Positions 1 through 8,231 of a stretch of DNA of 14,320 bases are shown here, one piece after another; within the stretch, counting starts at the first letter, position 1, and every line of letters begins with the position of its first letter. Below the pieces are notes generated by a model, which was not told the origin of the DNA, did not search any database, and saw only the letters and a program-made list of their open reading frames with translations. The DNA comes from Isohypsibius dastychi. Its lineage: Eukaryota; Tardigrada; Eutardigrada; Parachela; Isohypsibiidae. The DNA lies in contig JAQIWT010000865.1 in assembly GCA_034696485.1 (NCBI GenBank), forward strand, positions 1-14,320, given 5' to 3'. The position numbers and the translations under genes were made by a program.

Positions 1-972
1 TGCCCGTTTCGAAAAAAAGATTCAAAATGTCGGCAAGAACGTTTTTGCGGTACATCCGTTGGTCCCTTATCACTACTTACATCCACTTGTCAATTAAGCC
101 AGCATACTACAGATATTATTAGATCTGTATTATTAGTCAAAAAAGAGACAAAGCTCCTCGGTTGACGGTCGCAGTTAACGCAACACCTCTGATCTGTTAT
201 CTGACATTTCGCTTATAGGCGACTGATCGGTCATTCTCCGCCACATTATGCAGAAGTAAGAGAATGATTATTTTTGTTTGTTGGAGCTGAGTTGAAAGTT
301 GCAGAAACGAACATCTGACTTTAGGCAGCTTTGGATATTTCACGCCGGCTGGCGAAATATCAGCCTTCGGTGAACTCTGTTTTAAATTGGGTTAAGTTGC
401 ATGAAATGCTGAACGTGGAACGTGGTTCACAATGAAGCGTTGTCTTTTCTGGAGATTTTTCTCGCAAGGCATTGGAAAAAGTTGACAGATAATCCAGTAA
501 CATAACCACTTTTTTCTTTTTCAGCGTTGAATACCGTAGTCAGTTGACCACTCTACTCAACGCAGGTGTCAGAAGCGTTTTATGCATCTTTTCATCAGGC
601 ACTTGTTTCTGCTACGTTCAAAGGTTAGTCAGACTGATCTTCTCCACTTGATTGTAGTGTTGGTATTCTACAACGTTCAACTGCTCATCAACAGCCAATA
701 AAAATCGTAAAACAATCTATTGTCATTCGGTTGCAGCTTGTGACCGGAGCACGTCATTGCCAAAGTTAAACAAAGCGGAAGATTTCCACAGAAAAAAAAC
801 AGGAAGCTGTGATTGAAACGTATGCTTAACGAAGGGTGCAATCCATGTCTGTTTACAGCCTGGGTGCTTCGACCGTCTGACATGCGTAGGTCACAGCAAA
901 TATAAATCCAAGATCGCTCCAGTATGAAGGCTGATTTGAATAATTATTTTTCGTCATCCTTGTCCAATCACC
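1..972. other. Gene-free upstream region
   Basis: I find no coding region here on either strand. The only open frame of note is a 68-codon minus-strand frame at 677-883 with no recognisable motif. The stretch probably contains the upstream region of the receptor pseudogene that starts at 973. A few GGTCA/TGACC pentamers occur, but no clear repeat or RNA gene. Confidence 0.5.
901..906 (+). promoter_or_regulatory. TATA-box-like sequence upstream of receptor pseudogene
   Basis: TATAAA lies 67 nt before the ATG at 973 and about 20 nt before a TCCAGT sequence that could serve as an initiator. The spacing suits a core promoter. Such hexamers are common by chance, and the gene downstream is broken. 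Confidence 0.2.
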
Positions 973-1433
973 ATGGCTATGAGCCTGAACCGATCTCTGT
1001 CCGAGTCATCCAATCCCTCATTCAACTACTCCAACGCAATCATATGGATAACAAACAACAGGATTCCGCTTTTTACATGGATAGGTATTGCTCTTTCTGT
1101 CTGCATTATTTCAACAGTTTTGAGTTTGCTACTATCCGTCGTCATTCTCTCCGACAAAAAACTGCGCGATGGAGCAGGTTCCATTATCGCCTATTTTGTT
1201 TTCGCCAATATTATAATGTTAGCCTTCAATGTGCCAACCTCACAAATCATAACGCTGCGATTCTATTTGTATGAAGAATTGCAAAATGTGGACTTCTGCT
1301 CTGTGACCATGTACTCTTCATCTCAAACGCGTGCACGTACACCTACACCGAATTGTTACTTGCCGTCAACAGATTCTGGGCCAGTTTTTTCCCGACCAGC
1401 AGAATTTGGAAAAAGCAGCGCCTGAATGCCGGG

Positions 1434-1456
1434 TCAACCTATTCGTGACCACTGAC
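1434..1456 (+). repeat. Left TSD (TCAA) and terminal inverted repeat
   Basis: TCAA at 1434-1437 is followed by CCTATTCGTGACCACTGAC. Compared with the reverse complement of the right end, about 13 of the first 19 bases agree, including the first six. TCAA differs from the expected TTAA by one transition. Confidence 0.6.
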
Positions 1457-1699
1457 GTCAAATGTGGCGGGTCGGGTCGCGATTTTTCCCATGGTCAGTG
1501 TAACAGTTATAACTATTTGGATGACTGAATCTGACAGAGCAGACCTTAATCTATATTTAGAAACAAAGTTTAAAGCACTGAAAAACAAAGTAAAAATCAG
1601 AACAAAAATTACTCGAAATCTTATCATCCAGTTCTATCATAATCTAGGAGGAATTGGGGCCTGAGTAAAAACAGGCAAGATGGTGGATGACCGAATTTT

Positions 1700-1900
1700 C
1701 GATGGAACATTTGTCTTCAGTGGGCATCGACAGGTTGGTGCCAGTTTATGGATCTCCAGAACTTACCATCGGATTTCTTTGTTCCTGAACTCATTGAAAT
1801 GACAAAATTTTATTATGCCAGAAACAATTGAACAAGAAACGGAAAACTGACCACCGGCTATTTTTGGTCTGAGGCTGGAGAAAATTCAACAGGATTTTCG
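1700..1900 (+). repeat. Copy A of an inverted internal duplication in the element
   Basis: The stretch from about 1704 to 1900 resembles the reverse complement of 2340-2580. GAACATTTGTCTTCAGTGGG here matches GAACATTTGTCGTCAGTGGG there in 19 of 20 bases. Farther along, CTGACCACCGGC here aligns with CTGACCACTGGT there. A frame in this copy reads DFFVPELIEMTKFYYARNN, a stop, then TRNGKLTTGYFW. Confidence 0.5.
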
Positions 1901-2266
1901 TCGCATGTTAAATAACTTCCAGAATGCAGGCATATATGTTCAAAGGACGGCTGACCACCGTCCTGTACCAACTATCGTAAAGCAGTTTGGCCAAGTCGGT
2001 CAAACCTCGAGAATCCACACCAATCCGCCAAAACGGATAAAAACATGCACCAGATATATTGCTGTCTGAGTCGCTGGAGTCCCGTTTCCTCAATTGGGCA
2101 ATATAAGGGTGTTAAAAACACGCTACATGCCAATACTAAAAGGAACCGAGGGCGCTGCACGAAATGTGGACTGAATACGGGAAGGTTTCGCTGTTTAAAC
2201 TGTGGAGTGCGGCTCCATCATGATTGCTGTTCTGCGTGTCTTGGTCAGATTCGTGACCAAATGTGA
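1890..2266 (+). pseudogene. piggyBac-type transposase C-terminal fragment (cysteine-rich domain)
   Basis: The frame at 2045-2266 ends with a cysteine cluster of pattern C-x2-C-x8-C-x2-C-x8-C-x2-C, with histidines in LHHDCC (residues about 39-66 of that frame: RCTKCGLNTG, RCLNCGV, DCCSACL). PiggyBac transposases usually end in a cross-brace cysteine-rich domain of this kind. The preceding coding-like stretch, about 1890-2072, is in a different frame and ends in TGA, so at least one frameshift separates them. No DDD catalytic core can be assigned. Alternatively this is an unrelated zinc ribbon. The family assignment leans on the TTAA/CC ends of the host element. Confidence 0.4.
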
Positions 2267-2339
2267 ACGTGAGCACATATCTCACAATAATAGTCATACC
2301 GCATAAGTCGAAACTGATTTTGATGCGTTTTAATCTTTT

Positions 2340-2580
2340 CATTGTTGGATAGAAAAATTCTGCCGGGTTTTTGTGACCTTTTGCCCAAACAATTGACCAG
2401 TGGTCAGCTGATTCTTTTCGGTCAAATATTCCGCCATGAATGATTTTTCTCTTTCCAATGAGCCCAAGAATGACCGATTCGGCTGGCAACTTATCGAGAA
2501 GCATAGACCGCCACAAATGTGGCGATGCCCACTGACGACAAATGTTCCCGTCATCACAGTTTTTTGACCGCTGGTCAAAA
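2340..2580 (-). repeat. Copy B of the inverted internal duplication
   Basis: This is the minus-strand counterpart of 1700-1900. One minus frame contains AEYLTEKNQLTTGQLFGQK, which resembles the TRNGKLTTGYFW stretch of copy A. The two copies are opposed within one element, so the internal structure is rearranged: either a fold-back internal deletion or a nested insertion of a related element. No intact frame remains in either copy. Confidence 0.45.
2394..2406. repeat. TGACCnnnGGTCA palindrome
   Basis: TGACCAGTGGTCA is an inverted pair of TGACC half-sites with a 3-bp spacer. The same arrangement recurs at 2565-2577 (TGACCGCTGGTCA). Single half-sites are scattered through the element. It may be a transposase-binding site or simply compositional bias. 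Confidence 0.3.
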
Positions 2581-2663
2581 AAATTTGGAAGATAGCTCGT
2601 TGAGTTTGTTATTTTTTTCTGACCAAGACTACCGAGTTTTGTCTAAATCACCCGCTTCCTTCA

Positions 2664-2686
2664 GGTAGCGGGCATCAATAGGTTAA
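2664..2686 (-). repeat. Right terminal inverted repeat and TTAA target site
   Basis: On the minus strand the end reads CCTATTGATGCCCGCTACC. It is followed on the plus strand by TTAA at 2683-2686. The TTAA supplies codon TTA and the first base of ATA in the receptor's TM4 (LICATI), so it was part of the original gene. Confidence 0.6.
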
Positions 2687-3383
2687 TATGTGCTACAATT
2701 GCACTCGGCTTCTTACTCTCGATGGGAATGTTCTTCTGCAACGGATCGTCCCACGTCTATGCACCACAGATACCGCCATTTTTCCACTGCATTGCGCGAA
2801 GGGTTTTTTCAACAGACCAGATATCACGCTGGCTATGCAGTATCTTCCAATTGCAATCAGCTTTGTTCTTTACACACTCGTCTGTGCCAAATTGATGACT
2901 TCTACATTGGTGCGAAACCGTGTCAGTCCGACTCCTCGAGTACGCAGACAACGTTATACTACTCTCACGCTAGCGGTGTCCGCTCTTTGGTACACTGTAT
3001 GCGCCTCACTGTGTTTATGACCCAAGCATACGTCAAAGATCCCAATGTCCAGATATGGATGCGTTCGGTCAATATTTTGACCTACCTCGGCCTGCCGGTG
3101 ATACAAGTTTCTTCTTCTTCCTCTGCTAACGACATCAGTTGTTTTTGCAGATATCTTTCCTTGCATGGAACCGTGATTACCAGGAAGGCGTCGGCGCACT
3201 ATTGTAAAAATGCCGAAGGACAACACGAATTTAATGCACACTGAATCGAGATGTGTGCTGATCGAATTGTAGCAACAAGCGGTCTTGCCTTCGAGTTCAA
3301 CGGACAGGGGAAGTTCTTGACTACGGTACAAATCCCAGCAGCAACGAAGGCTCTACCACGAGAGCTCATTTAAAAAGGAGCCC

Positions 3384-3611
3384 ATGACAGATAATGACAC
3401 CCAGCCACTTACAATCTCACCCTCGGAGGAAAACTCTCTTAAAGAATTATCTTCCCCGAATCGACAACCGCTCTCATATGACACATGTCAATATCTGTTC
3501 CGCCAAACTGTGATATCAAATAAGTTCCAGCAGTTCTGCAGGAAAACTCTCAGCTCTCATGAGTTTATCATTGAACACCCTTTTTGGTGTGAATCAGCAA
3601 GCAGGGTCTAG
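3384..3611 (+). CDS. Unidentified short open frame, possible 5' exon of the following gene
   Basis: This is a 75-codon frame starting MTDNDTQPLTISPSEEN. The N-terminal half is rich in S, T, E and N and looks disordered. It has no recognised domain. If real, it may be the first exon of the BEN-like gene downstream, but no convincing donor/acceptor pair joins them. It could also be chance. Confidence 0.2.
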   Translation: MTDNDTQPLTISPSEENSLKELSSPNRQPLSYDTCQYLFRQTVISNKFQQFCRKTLSSHEFIIEHPFWCESASRV

Positions 3612-3689
3612 CATAAATAGCACAAGGATTTCATTGCTTCGTGAAAATGGAACCGGCTAGGAATGACGAGACTTCTGTGTTTTTTATAT

Positions 3690-4394
3690 CGTTATGCGCG
3701 TTCTGCAACTGAAGTTAATGAATTGTTGACTCGAGAACATCTGATTGACAAAACATTCATATCTGGTGTTCGAGACTTGAGCAAGAAGAGACTGATGCCA
3801 AACTATTTCGGGAACTGTTGGCTTTAACTGTTGAATTTATTCAAGAGTTTGGATCGGTTGGCTTCAGAGTCTGAACCAGCCTCCACAACACACGATGTTG
3901 AATTCGACAACAACAATTCCGTGACCACGTCGGTGACTACATAGGCCAGCAAGATACCCCTCTCAGAAGCACCCCCTCCAATCGATCATTTAAGAGAATT
4001 GAGTTTTGATATTTCTACGGATTTCGTTTCATGATCGACTCATTCTCTTGTAGTGATGCTGTATCGTCAGGATTTGTACTGGATCTCTGCCAGCTCTGAT
4101 CGAACCCCTCAAACTCAGCATGTCCCGGGATTAAATGTTTTCATCTATGCAAGCAAACTAAAAGCGCTGGTGAATACTTACGGTCCAAAAATGAAAGGAG
4201 GAAACTATTTTGACTTCATGAATGACCTGTTTCTGCATATAATCGGTGGTGGTCGCAGAGTGTTGAAGTTAAAGGACGCCCATTCGCAGTGTGGATCCAA
4301 AACTATGCTTGACGACGACGACGCAATTCCAGTAGTTTGCCGTATGTTCCTTTCTTACCGTATATCACCAACAATTGGCTTTTCTATTACATAA
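3690..4394 (+). pseudogene. Broken gene with BEN-domain-like segment
   Basis: The segment at 4053-4340 reads GLNVFIYASKLKALVNTYG, then YFDFMNDLFLHIIGGGRRVL, then a CGSKTMLDDDDAIPVV end. The order (a GxxV strand, a helical stretch, a conserved xxDLxxxxxG helix with a following L, then an LD helix start) resembles BEN domains, which bind DNA or chromatin proteins. The same frame extends upstream to 3945 (SKIPLSEAPPPIDHLREL) except for a TGA at 4032. Farther upstream, 3730-3940, coding-like pieces lie in three frames: IDKTFISGVRDLSKKRLMPN, KLFRELLALTVEFIQEFGS and KSLDRLASESEPAST. The frame changes suggest a decayed gene or unrecognised exons. The BEN assignment is by pattern only. Confidence 0.35.
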
Positions 4395-4931
4395 TACACC
4401 AAGAGATTGTTTAATTTGCCTGCGGACTCAATGATCAACGGCAAATTTGATGGCTATCCCTGTTCTGCCAAAAATTTTGGTGGCAATATCGATCCCATTA
4501 CTGATTAATAACAATATCAGTATGCAGCACTCGCCCAGAACCAGCGATATGCGAGGGCGTCATTTTCAATTCGGATACTCGACGTACAATGGTGAGAACA
4601 GCTTTAAACCCCCTCAAAGCAAAGCATTTCATGACCGATTTTAGAACAGAATGGTACGCGAGTGTCTCCTGCGCACTGCACTGTCATGAAATAAATCACT
4701 AGGAAAATCAAATGGCATTAATGATAGCGTTAAATCCTATAGGGACAAAATTTATGCACCCCCGAACAGAAAATGCGTCGGCGAAAATCACATACTCCCA
4801 GTGGATATCAAGATACCACTTTGGTGGGATGAACATCATGAGTTTTTAATCCTGAGTCATATTTGCTGGGAGAACGCATTCTAACGCATGCACGAAAACC
4901 TGAAACAGCTCAGATTTTTCGGACAGGAAAA
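4395..4931. other. Intergenic stretch, no supported gene
   Basis: A 65-codon frame at 4447-4644 has no recognisable features. No splice-supported extension of the BEN-like segment could be established. The end of the stretch should contain the promoter and 5' UTR of the receptor starting at 4932. I see no clear TATA box. Confidence 0.4.
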
Positions 4932-5970
4932 ATGGATGAGCAGGTCAACCAGTCCCTCGTTAATACCACGGCGAACACAGAATCAGGTTACCAATGGCGG
5001 GAACTATCCGTGTTTATGGTGATCTGCGCGGCCACGTCATTCCTTCTGAACTCCTTCGTCCTGTATTTATTCAGCACCAGCCGCCATTCACGTCAGAATC
5101 CCTTCAACTTATATCTCATCTGTCTCGTCTCCTGCAACATATTCCTTTCTGTGCTAGTCAGTCCGTTTGACGTTATAAACAGTATGTCATCGCAATGGAC
5201 GCTCGGATCACTGGTCTGCTCAGTGGCCGTTTTCACCCAGGGTGCATCCGAAGCTATCATCCCACATATCCATCTTCTAATATCCTTCACAAGACTATGG
5301 TCGATTTTCTACCCAGCTCAATATCGCCGTCACATGACCCGGAAATTTGCAGTGGTTTCTGTTTCGATCATGTCGCTCTACATAGCAATTTTCATCGTAC
5401 CAGCCTACACACTGGATAGTTTGTATTATCGACTGCCGGAGCGAGAGTTTGGGTGTTTTGCTAACTTTGCTGGTCAGGGTGTTTATGGGCATTTTGTTGG
5501 CTGGCTCATCTATGACGTCCCGATTCTTCTAGTGCTGGGAGTCTATCCAATTATTGCTGTGAAGATTTTAAGACGAAATGTCACCCGCGTTGGCGAATCC
5601 GGTACCGCCACCCGGCCGGCGAGTAAGAAACCCCATTGTTGTTGTTTTTCGATTGATTATCCCTGTTTTTTTTGTAGATTCAGGCCCGGATGCGGTCATT
5701 CGGCGTCGAAAAAGGTTTTCGACAAGTTTCATTGTACTGACGTTCTTGACGTTTACAATGGGTGTGTGCTGGACTCCAATTAACAGCTACTACACTGTTG
5801 GGATGTATATGTCGGATATTCCAGTGCTCTGGGCGGAGATTGGGACGTTTTTGTTTTCTTTGCAATCTGTCCTCGATCCCATTTTCTTCATGCTTGTTAT
5901 ACCTGACCTGAAACAGGAAGCAAGACGAAAATGTGGGTGTTGTGACAATCAGATGGTGTTTCCACAATGA
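4932..5970 (+). CDS. Rhodopsin-like (class A) GPCR, complete, one intron
   Basis: The gene is join(4932..5622, 5678..5970), encoding 327 aa. The start at 4932 (AAAATGG context) is preferred over the in-frame ATG at 4863, because it gives a short extracellular tail with N-glycosylation sites NQS and NTT. TM1 is about residues 25-48 and contains N40 (position 1.50). TM2 is about 57-80, with N69 where most receptors have Asp. W89 precedes C96, the TM3 disulfide cysteine, which would pair with C175 in ECL2. The DRY position is T120-R121-L122. TM5 is 190-212, with P206 in its lower half. ICL3 has the basic run 239-243. TM6 carries CWTP (261-264) and TM7 has DP (297-298) for NPxxY, followed by a CGCC palmitoylation-type motif (316-319). 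A plasma-membrane receptor for an unknown ligand fits best. The changed 2.50 and 3.49 residues mark it as divergent. Confidence 0.88.
5623..5677 (+). other. 55-nt intron in the ICL3 region of the GPCR
   Basis: The donor is GTAAGA. The intron ends in a T-rich tract and TTTTGTAG. Its length is not a multiple of three, and splicing (phase 1, codon A|AT) joins the frame carrying TM1-TM5 to the frame carrying TM6-TM7. Without splicing, the first frame misses TM6-TM7. Confidence 0.85.
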
Positions 5971-6879
5971 ATGTGCTGGCAGTAGTTGAGAAAGAGATAA
6001 AAACGTTGGTGTTTTTAGTGTTATTCAACTCAAAGGTGCGTGTGGGTTGATAAAATAATGTTTGATTCGTGCATACGATTCTTGCTGCGTAACCTGATGT
6101 TTGCATTAATAAAATGGATGGCACTTGCAGCGGCGCTATATTCACCCCTCAAACGAGCCTTTAGCTCCGGTGCAGCTGCTCCTTTTCTTTTAATTGGTCA
6201 CCAAGGACCATAATTACTAAAACCGGCAATAGCAGCCTTAATTTTTGGTAATTCATTCTCTGTCCATGGTTCGGCAGGGCAGGGGCTCTCAGAGCCTCGC
6301 AACTGAATTTCAGAAAAATGATAAACTGATCAGTGACAGAATTGCAAATTGGGGAGAAAGTCAACTGCGTTCCAGGCATGCGAGACATTAACGCGCATTG
6401 GCAAAATGCCCTGAGATGCATGAAGCGGGGTCAAATCTTCCGTTTTCCAAAAAGTGCTCGGTTTTCCCAATCCAACCACTAAGATGAATGCGAATGTTGA
6501 TTCGAATGCTCGAAATTATGATGACGGTTCTTACAGAGCGACTACATGCTCAGTGCCAAGACATTTCTGGACTACAAAATGGGTAGACAACGCCTTCGGT
6601 TTCTCGTGAAATACAAAAATTGAAAAAAATCTCCTTGAAAATGGCGTTTCGCAATGCCTTTTCATATGCCCACCAGCGGTTGGTGTACGCCCCCCCCCCT
6701 TCGGTTCGTGGGATCAAAAGAATCTTCTCTGAACCAAATCCACACCCGCCGAAAATTGGCTTAACGCAAGGAGAGCCGTGTATATGTGTATGTTTACATG
6801 TGTTCTTATGTTGTGTTGACTGAACCAAAACATGGCTTGTTTTTGAATGCTTTCCAAGGTGATAACTGCCACGCAGCCA
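5971..6879. other. 3' UTR and gene-free spacer with low-complexity tracts
   Basis: After the receptor stop and its poly(A) signal there is no convincing gene. Opposed open frames around 6161-6421 and 6550-6828 lack motifs and look like chance. A run of nine C residues lies near 6690-6700. Confidence 0.5.
6108..6113 (+). terminator. Canonical poly(A) signal of the GPCR gene
   Basis: AATAAA lies 138 nt beyond the receptor stop at 5970, a normal 3' UTR distance. The cleavage site is not defined. Confidence 0.5.
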
Positions 6880-7191
6880 ATGCGTGTACCAAGCACCGGA
6901 AATTTAACCTTGGAAATATTCCCAGATGATGATGATGGTGATGGTGAGGTATGGCCCTCTCACCCGCATTATCAGACTTCCGTATCGTCTCAAATTTTGT
7001 TTTTGGAATCCAACAGCTGGCTACCGATTTCTTATCGTGAGCAACGCAGATCCAGGACGGGATAATTCCATCCTTAACAAAATGACGCAAATTGCTCTTC
7101 AGCAATTTGTGTATTGCGGGATAACGTCAGATGAAGTAAGTCGATCAGTTCCGGCCTTCTTTATAATGAGTTCCAATATGATGCATTGCAG
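6880..7191 (+). CDS. Unidentified exon-like segment with strong splice donor
   Basis: From ATG 6880 one frame reads MRVPSTGNLTLEIFP and then an aspartate-rich stretch. From about 6960 the neighbouring frame carries a better coding signal: IRLPYRLKFCFWNPTAGYRF, then a stretch ending in QIALQQFVYCGITSDE. A frame change or missed tiny intron lies between them. The segment ends at 7135 before a perfect GTAAGT donor. A 56-nt candidate intron (7136-7191) ends in TTGCAG, and the next frame begins MKPLSGCLRSDHCF. I recognise no family. The splice sites argue that this is or was a gene. Confidence 0.3.
6925..6946 (+). repeat. GAT/GGT trinucleotide microsatellite
   Basis: Four consecutive GAT units are followed by GGTGATGGTGAG. 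In the plus frame from 6880 it encodes an acidic run; on the minus strand it would encode histidines. Confidence 0.6.
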
Positions 7192-7435
7192 ATGAAACCT
7201 CTCAGTGGCTGCTTACGAAGCGATCATTGTTTTGACAAAGGTCACTGGAACAAACTGACTTATTTCTTCAGCATTCCCTTACTGTAATATCCTAACAGGT
7301 TCTGCGAGAAAATGATGAGGGTTTGTCGAAAAAGACGACTCGAATCGAATGAAAGGAGTCTACAGTATTGCACGGAAGTTTTTTGGATCAACTTTCAATT
7401 TACCAAGTAGATCAGTTTTTTTTTTCTGATGGTGA

Positions 7436-7633
7436 TATTATTATCCTATCGGCAAAATGGAAAAATCTAAGACCGGTAAATCTTATCAGAAACTGTTACT
7501 TTGTGATCATACTGGTGCATTAAACGCTGCAATTTTTAATGAGCACATATTCCGCTACAACATCTCAAAGTTACAATGAGGAGATGTAAAGGCCATAATC
7601 ATGCTGCGGTACATGAATCATACACTTGGTTAA
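7436..7633 (+). pseudogene. OB-fold-like (RPA-type) fragment with in-frame stop
   Basis: The frame reads KMEKSKTGKSYQKLLLCDHT, then GALNAAIFNEHIFRYNISKL, a TGA at 7577, then GDVKAIIMLRY. The pattern KTGK-x2-[LF]xLxDxTG-x-[IL]xAxxF, followed about ten residues later by GDV and a hydrophobic strand, matches the strand-turn-strand layout of OB folds in replication protein A large subunits and relatives, which bind single-stranded DNA. The in-frame stop could mark a pseudogene or an unrecognised splice boundary. The resemblance is by eye only, and no DNA-contact residues can be confirmed. Confidence 0.3.
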
Positions 7634-7689
7634 TTCTAATATTTCTAGACTATTCTGCTCTAAAAATTTGAGCCAGTTAAACAGGGACC

Positions 7690-8231
7690 CAAATTTGGGT
7701 ATGCTGCCACTACCGAAAGATTGCAATGGAATATAGAACCACCACTCACGATAACAAAATAGCCGACTGGGAACCACTGTCTGAACAATTAAAGACCCTT
7801 GTAGAAATTCCTGAAATTGATTCAGAGAACGACGTATTAGTTAGTGAATATTGGATATTGACTAATTTAATTCATTTGATTACACGCTGTTATCCGCAGA
7901 TCTAGATGCCATCATTGAAAGGATGGATGAGCCACTCACAAAATCTTGCCAGATTTTCGTTCGAGATTCAACAGTTGAAAATGCTGTAAAGATGACTATT
8001 TCTCGAAACCTGGCATCTGATAGCAGACCCTTGTAAGCCGATCATTGTTTTGATATGCTGTTTTGAAGTTTCCAGGCGGCAATATTCAAACTTGACCAAA
8101 CCGAAACTATATGTTGCTTTCGAAGCGTGATCGTGCGTGACCATGAGCTTCACCTTCAGACTGGAGATTCCTGGTTCTACCAAGCCAAAAATTCCACAAC
8201 AAAGGTAATTTTCGAGTGGGTGAAATCGTAA
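7690..8231 (+). pseudogene. Interrupted coding segments downstream of the OB-like piece
   Basis: Three coding-like pieces follow one another. The first, from 7729, reads MEYRTTTHDNKIADWEPLSEQLKTL onward. The second, 7875-8033, reads FDYTLLSADLDAIIERMDEP, then LTKSCQIFVRDSTVENAVKM, and ends at a stop with GTAAGC over it. The third, 8076-8231, starts after TTTCCAG and contains CCFRSVIVRDHELHLQTGDS followed by WFYQAKNSTTKV. WFY followed by KV, and a CxxC further on (FQCSTCH at about 8343), recall the C-terminal OB fold of RPA1, but the first Cys pair expected there is absent. The phases of the candidate introns do not all join cleanly. Likely a decayed or misread multi-exon gene. Confidence 0.25.

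Larger units (their letters stand above)
1438..2682 (+). mobile_element. Decayed piggyBac-like element inserted in GPCR TM4
   Basis: The 1,245-bp insertion is bounded by TCAA on the left (1434-1437) and TTAA on the right (2683-2686), which fits a TTAA target duplication with one later mutation. The ends are inverted: CCTATTCGTG at the left and, on the opposite strand, CCTATTGATG at the right. Ends beginning CC next to TTAA are typical of the piggyBac superfamily. Inside is a cysteine-rich reading frame (2128-2240) like the C-terminal zinc-binding domain of piggyBac transposases. Just upstream, at about 1890-2070, is a second coding-like frame containing FRRMLNNFQNAGIYVQRTAD. No full transposase frame survives. 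At 1.25 kb it is about half the usual autonomous length, so it is a deleted or rearranged copy. Excising it with one TTAA restores the receptor frame. Confidence 0.7.
973..3207 (+). pseudogene. Class-A-like GPCR pseudogene, frameshifted and interrupted by a transposon
   Basis: This is a seven-transmembrane receptor relic related to the minus-strand receptor at 9392-10411. The start is the ATG at 973, in a strong CCATGG context. The N-terminus, TM1, TM2 and the TM3 cysteine (in QNVDFC) read in one frame to about 1314. A missing base near 1314 moves the reading to the next frame, which gives the end of TM3 and FFPTSRIWKK, matching FFPTQRGIWKS of the paralogue. At 1434-1437 a piggyBac-like element interrupts TM4. 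Reading resumes at TTAA 2683 with LICATIALGFLL. A second frameshift lies at the T-run 2804-2809, before TM5 (QYLPIAISFVLYTL). A third lies near 2995-3015, between TM6 and TM7. A 44-nt intron (3107-3150, GT...CAG, phase 0) follows PVIQ of TM7. The last exon, 3151-3207, encodes ISFLAWNRDYQEGVGALL and a stop. All three shifts behave as one-base losses. Decay is the simplest explanation, but homopolymer sequencing error could account for the T-run shift. Confidence 0.85.

Noticed and set aside
677-883. 68-codon minus-strand frame
   Set aside because: It is short, lacks motifs or supporting context, and is expected by chance.
924-1274. 116-codon frame starting at 924
   Set aside because: It is out of frame with the receptor text. 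The 973 frame gives the TM1-TM2 sequence that matches the paralogue.
2136-2516. 126-codon minus-strand frame inside the element
   Set aside because: It spans the antisense of the cysteine-rich domain and copy B of the inverted duplication, with no domain of its own. Treated as relic or shadow.
2565-2577. Oestrogen-response-element-like palindrome
   Set aside because: The half-sites point the opposite way (TGACCnnnGGTCA rather than GGTCAnnnTGACC), and the site lies within a transposon relic.
6550-6828. Opposed frames around the poly-C run (6550-6828 minus, 6620-6823 plus)
   Set aside because: There is no motif, composition is driven by low complexity, and no splice or start context supports them.
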